NCBI GenBank assembly: GCA_022791135.1
Contig: JAAVYM010000001.1
Location: 20,894 to 84,893, forward strand
From: Oscillibacter sp.
Lineage (GTDB): Bacteria > Bacillota > Clostridia > Oscillospirales > Oscillospiraceae
Direction: 5' to 3'
Length of the DNA stretch: 64,000 nt
Part shown: one piece after another, positions 61,276-64,000 of the stretch
Layout: each line of letters opens with the position of its first letter
Numbering within the stretch: position 1 is the first letter of the stretch
Notes under the pieces: generated by a model
The model's database searches: none
Told to the model about the DNA's origin: nothing
The model's input: the letters and a program-made list of their open reading frames with translations, nothing else
Translations under genes and position numbers: made by a program

Positions 61276-62274
61276 ATGAAGATTGGAAACGTCGAAATTC
61301 ATTCCAGGCTGGCGCTGGCTCCTATGGCTGGCGTCACGGATGCTGCCTTCCGCCGGATCTGCGCGGAGCTGGGCGCGGGTTACACCTGTACGGAGCTAAT
61401 TTCCTCCAAGGCGCTTTGCTATCAGGACAAAAAGACTTTTGGTCTATTGCGGCAGTTTCCCGGTGAGCACCCCGCCGCCGTTCAGATCTTCGGCAGCGAC
61501 CCGGCTTGCATGGCCGAGGCTGCGCAGGTTGCTATCGAGCGCACAGGGGCGGACATCCTGGATATTAACATGGGCTGCCCTATGGGAAAAATCGTCAACA
61601 ACGGAGACGGCGCGGCCTTAATGAAAGATCCGGAGAAGGCCGGGCGCATTGTGGAAGCGGTGGTGAAAGCCCTCCCTGGCGTCCCCGTCACGGCCAAGTT
61701 CCGCCGGGGCTGGGACCTGGGGAGCTGCAACTGCGTGGAGTTCGCTCAGGTGCTGGAACAGGCCGGGGCCGCAGCCGTAGCCGTTCACGGCCGGACCCGG
61801 GCACAGGTCTATGGCGGCCAGGCGGACTGGAACTGCATCCGGGCTGTGAAAGAGGCTGTCTCCATACCGGTCATCGCCAACGGCGACATTTGGAAGTCCG
61901 AGGATGCAGCGCGGATTCTGCAGCATACGAAGGCGGACATGGCCATGATTGGGCGGGGATGTTTTGGAAATCCCTGGATCTTTCAGCAGGCCCGAGCGGT
62001 GCTGGAGGGAAGGCCTGTCCCGCCGCTTCCGCCTCTGGCCGAGCGGTGCGCCTTAGCTGAGCGGCAGTTTGAGCTGGCGGCGGAGTACAAGGGGGAACGG
62101 ACGGCGGTCCTGGAAGCCCGGCGGCATTACTGTTGGTATCTCAAGGGCGTGCCCTATGCCAACTATTATAAGGAGCAGATTGTCCGGATGAATACGCTGG
62201 AGGACGTACGCCGGGTGACCCAGGGTATCCGGCGAGATCTCCGGGACCAGCGGCGGGGGGAGGAACGAGAATGA
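61276..62274 (+). CDS. dusB: tRNA-dihydrouridine synthase
   Basis: FMN enzyme reducing uridines in the tRNA D-loop. The 332-aa length is normal. Motifs are [18 protein letters not shown] at 14-31, [38 protein letters not shown] (catalytic Cys near 105), [26 protein letters not shown], and [21 protein letters not shown] (FMN phosphate). The sigma-factor gene starts within its stop codon (ATGA overlap), giving a dusB-sigma-anti-sigma operon. Confidence 0.95.
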   Translation: MKIGNVEIHSRLALAPMAGVTDAAFRRICAELGAGYTCTELISSKALCYQDKKTFGLLRQFPGEHPAAVQIFGSDPACMAEAAQVAIERTGADILDINMGCPMGKIVNNGDGAALMKDPEKAGRIVEAVVKALPGVPVTAKFRRGWDLGSCNCVEFAQVLEQAGAAAVAVHGRTRAQVYGGQADWNCIRAVKEAVSIPVIANGDIWKSEDAARILQHTKADMAMIGRGCFGNPWIFQQARAVLEGRPVPPLPPLAERCALAERQFELAAEYKGERTAVLEARRHYCWYLKGVPYANYYKEQIVRMNTLEDVRRVTQGIRRDLRDQRRGEERE

Positions 62275-62879
62275 GCGATCCGAGAGAAGCGGAATGGATT
62301 GCCGCTGCCCGGACAGGGGACACGAACGCCTTTGAGGAGCTGGTTCACCTCTATGAAAAGAGGGTGCTGGCCCTGACTCAGCGGATATGCCGGAATCCGG
62401 AGGACGCCGCCGAGGCTGCCCAGGAGGCGTTTTTCGCCGCATGGCAGGGCCTGAAGAATTTCAGGGGAGAGAGCAGTTTTTCCACCTGGATTTACAGACT
62501 GGCTTCCAACGCCAGCGTGGACCTGCTTCGACGGGAGGGGCGGCGTCAGGCCGCCGTCTCCCTGGACGATAAGGATTTGAATTTCGAAATTCCTGCCTCC
62601 ACTCTCTCCCCTCAGGAGGAGGCCGAGCGTCGAGAGCTGCGGGAACAGGTGGAGGCGGGATTGCAGGAGCTGCCGCTGGAATACCGGACGGTGCTGGTGC
62701 TGCGGGAAATGCATCAGCTCCGGTATGACGAAATCGCCCAGACGCTGAAAGTGGACGTAGGAACCGTGAAATCCCGAATCAACCGGGGGCGGAAGCGGCT
62801 GCGGTTTTTTTTGCAGGAACAGGGGAACTTTTCACCGCCGTCGCCGTCTAAAGAATCAGAAAGGGGGGGCCGTTCATGA
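62271..62879 (+). CDS. ECF-type RNA polymerase sigma factor
   Basis: A 202-aa sigma-70 family factor with only regions 2 and 4. Region 2 (about 20-90) has [70 protein letters not shown]; region 4 (about 130-185) has [47 protein letters not shown]. This is the SigW/RpoE-like arrangement. Its anti-sigma factor is encoded next with a 4-base overlap, so activity is probably released by an envelope signal. Confidence 0.95.
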   Translation: MSDPREAEWIAAARTGDTNAFEELVHLYEKRVLALTQRICRNPEDAAEAAQEAFFAAWQGLKNFRGESSFSTWIYRLASNASVDLLRREGRRQAAVSLDDKDLNFEIPASTLSPQEEAERRELREQVEAGLQELPLEYRTVLVLREMHQLRYDEIAQTLKVDVGTVKSRINRGRKRLRFFLQEQGNFSPPSPSKESERGGRS

Positions 62880-63706
62880 AATACTGTGAGGAATACGCGG
62901 CCCTGCTGGACCCCTTTGTGGATGGCGAGCTGCCGGAAGAGGAGATGGCACGGGTTCAGACCCACCTGAAGAACTGCCCTGGTTGCCAGGCATATGTAGA
63001 TGGCGCCCTGACGATTCGGGCTGAATTTCCGGATGTAAAGGACACAATTGTGCCGGAGAACTTTGCTGCGGGCGTAATGGAGCGCGTGCGAACAGGGGCG
63101 GGTACGGAAACAAAGTCCGTAGAATTAAAAAAGCGGTGGCAGGTCCGGCGTTGGGCAGAGGCACTGACGGCGCTGGCAGCCTGTTGTGCTCTGGTGATTT
63201 TACTGCGGAGCGGCCCCGGGGAATGGAAGCAGGGCGACGCTGCGGCTCCTGAGGGCAGTGAGGCGGCAATGGCCTATGACTGCCCGGCCGATGCCGCAGA
63301 GAGCGGCTCTCAGACAGAAGAAGCGGCTCCGCAGCTGGCAGCGGATACGGCAGGGGGAGAGGCTAAGAGCCGGACAGCGGACAAGAATTCCGACACCGGA
63401 GGAAATGCGGAAAGCGAGAATGGGGCGACGCCGTTCGCCGCGCTTCCGACCGCAGCTGCGCCGGAGGCTATGTTGGACGCCGCGCAAGAGAAACCAGAGG
63501 AAGAACCTGCCTTGTGCTTGAGCGTAGAGGAAGAGGGCGGCCTGTTGGACAAATATACCCCGGCATGGGAGAGCACGGAAGAACGGGGTTATGAACTGAC
63601 TGCCGGAGAATACCAAGCGCTACTGGAGGCACTGGGCCGAACGGAAGAACTGACCTGCGAAGTGGATGGGCCTGTGCTGGTAGTAGTAACAGGGCCTTTT
63701 GGTTAA
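62876..63706 (+). CDS. Zinc-finger (ZAS) anti-sigma factor, membrane-anchored
   Basis: A 276-aa protein. The N-terminal anti-sigma domain (1-40) has [23 protein letters not shown] and the Zn motif HLKNCPGC (His-x3-Cys-x2-Cys). A single membrane helix lies at about 95-113 (ALTALAACCALVILL). The outside part is a long acidic, Ala/Glu-rich low-complexity stretch (about 118-225), then a conserved-looking C-terminal about 45 residues (YELTAGEYQALLEALG). It likely holds the preceding sigma factor inactive. The signal and site proteases are not visible. Confidence 0.88.
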   Translation: MKYCEEYAALLDPFVDGELPEEEMARVQTHLKNCPGCQAYVDGALTIRAEFPDVKDTIVPENFAAGVMERVRTGAGTETKSVELKKRWQVRRWAEALTALAACCALVILLRSGPGEWKQGDAAAPEGSEAAMAYDCPADAAESGSQTEEAAPQLAADTAGGEAKSRTADKNSDTGGNAESENGATPFAALPTAAAPEAMLDAAQEKPEEEPALCLSVEEEGGLLDKYTPAWESTEERGYELTAGEYQALLEALGRTEELTCEVDGPVLVVVTGPFG

Positions 63707-63733
63707 GACACACTATAATGATAAATAAAAAAG

Positions 63734-63773
63734 GCGGGCCGATCCTTATTTGAGGAGATGGCCCGCTTCTTTC
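63734..63773 (+). terminator. Terminator after the sigma/anti-sigma operon
   Basis: GCGGGCC (63734-63740) pairs with GGCCCGC (63760-63766), with a further partly paired inner stem, followed by TTCTTTC. Confidence 0.75.
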
Positions 63774-63868
63774 ATAAGCGAAATTGGCGAAAATGACCAG
63801 AATGAATACTAATATTTAGACAAATAGTAGTTATTGTGCAAAAATGTAGAAAAAAGGCGAAAAAAGCG

Positions 63869-64000
63869 TTGACAAAGGGAAGGAGGCGTGGTAATCTAAC
63901 AAAGCTGTCTGACACGGCGGGCCGCGAGGCGGCGCTTGAAAATCGAAGCCGAAAAGAATTCGAAAAAAGTGCTTGACAAACGGCGGCCGGTGTGTTAAAA
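63869..64000 (+). promoter_or_regulatory. Tandem strong promoters, probably of an rRNA operon beyond the window
   Basis: P1: TTGACA (63869-63874), 17 bases, TAATCT (63892-63897). P2: TTGACA (63973-63978), 17 bases, TAAAA at 63996-64000, cut by the window end. The intervening AT-rich stretch with GAAAATCGAAGCCGAAAAG is like the region before 16S genes in Clostridia. No rRNA sequence is inside the window. Confidence 0.65.

Overview
The window is GC-rich (roughly 60% by eye), densely packed bacterial DNA. Several traits point to a gut-type Clostridia of the Oscillospiraceae/Flavonifractor kind: AGGAGG ribosome sites, a cysteine T-box leader, a YesM/YesN-type two-component system, a one-piece clade-II PurL, a stand-alone AICAR transformylase, a SleB-type cell-wall hydrolase, DUF3842 and a TM1266-type hydrogenase regulator. 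This taxonomic reading is inference. I see no CRISPR array, insertion sequence, prophage, tRNA or rRNA gene inside the window. A tandem promoter pair at the right edge looks like the start of an rRNA operon.

Layout, plus strand first. 1-303 holds a cut-off XRE regulator. 534-8549 is a housekeeping block: gdpP (c-di-AMP phosphodiesterase), rplI, dnaB, tilS, hpt, ftsH. 8702-12896 is an accessory operon of a DUF3100 membrane protein, a small membrane protein, a TauE/SafE exporter and an amidohydrolase, followed by a Crp/Fnr-family regulator preceded by a long palindrome. 13061-16547 is an amino-sugar type operon (ROK-like kinase, AGE-family epimerase, RpiR regulator) behind a promoter whose -10 box carries a perfect 8-4-8 palindrome. 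Then come a YesL-like membrane protein, a GNAT acetyltransferase, alr, and a TM1266-family regulator followed by a three-gene ABC importer.

From 22306 to 30880 the minus strand carries a HAD phosphatase, an FbpABC-like importer, and a three-component sensor (second binding lipoprotein, histidine kinase, AraC-type response regulator). gdhA, a spore/cell-wall hydrolase, two ECF S-components around a MocR regulator, an Fe-S aldo/keto reductase operon behind a MerR-type promoter, and pncB follow. 40796-44373 (+) holds a DivIVA-like protein, an HMA-like protein without CxxC, and a Cys T-box leader driving cysE-cysS.

44603-59404 (-) is nucleotide synthesis: guaB, then purE-purC-(46-aa membrane peptide)-purF-purM-purN-DUF1266 protein-AICAR transformylase-purD-purL, headed by a GntR/UTRA regulator. 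This is where I see the most unusual biology. PurF lacks the N-terminal catalytic Cys. A tiny unannotated protein with an OadB-like GGPDGPTA motif is wedged between purC and purF. A DUF1266/DUF2185 protein sits inside the operon, and no IMP cyclohydrolase is visible. The right end holds a G5/3D-domain surface protein and the operon dusB-ECF sigma-anti-sigma.
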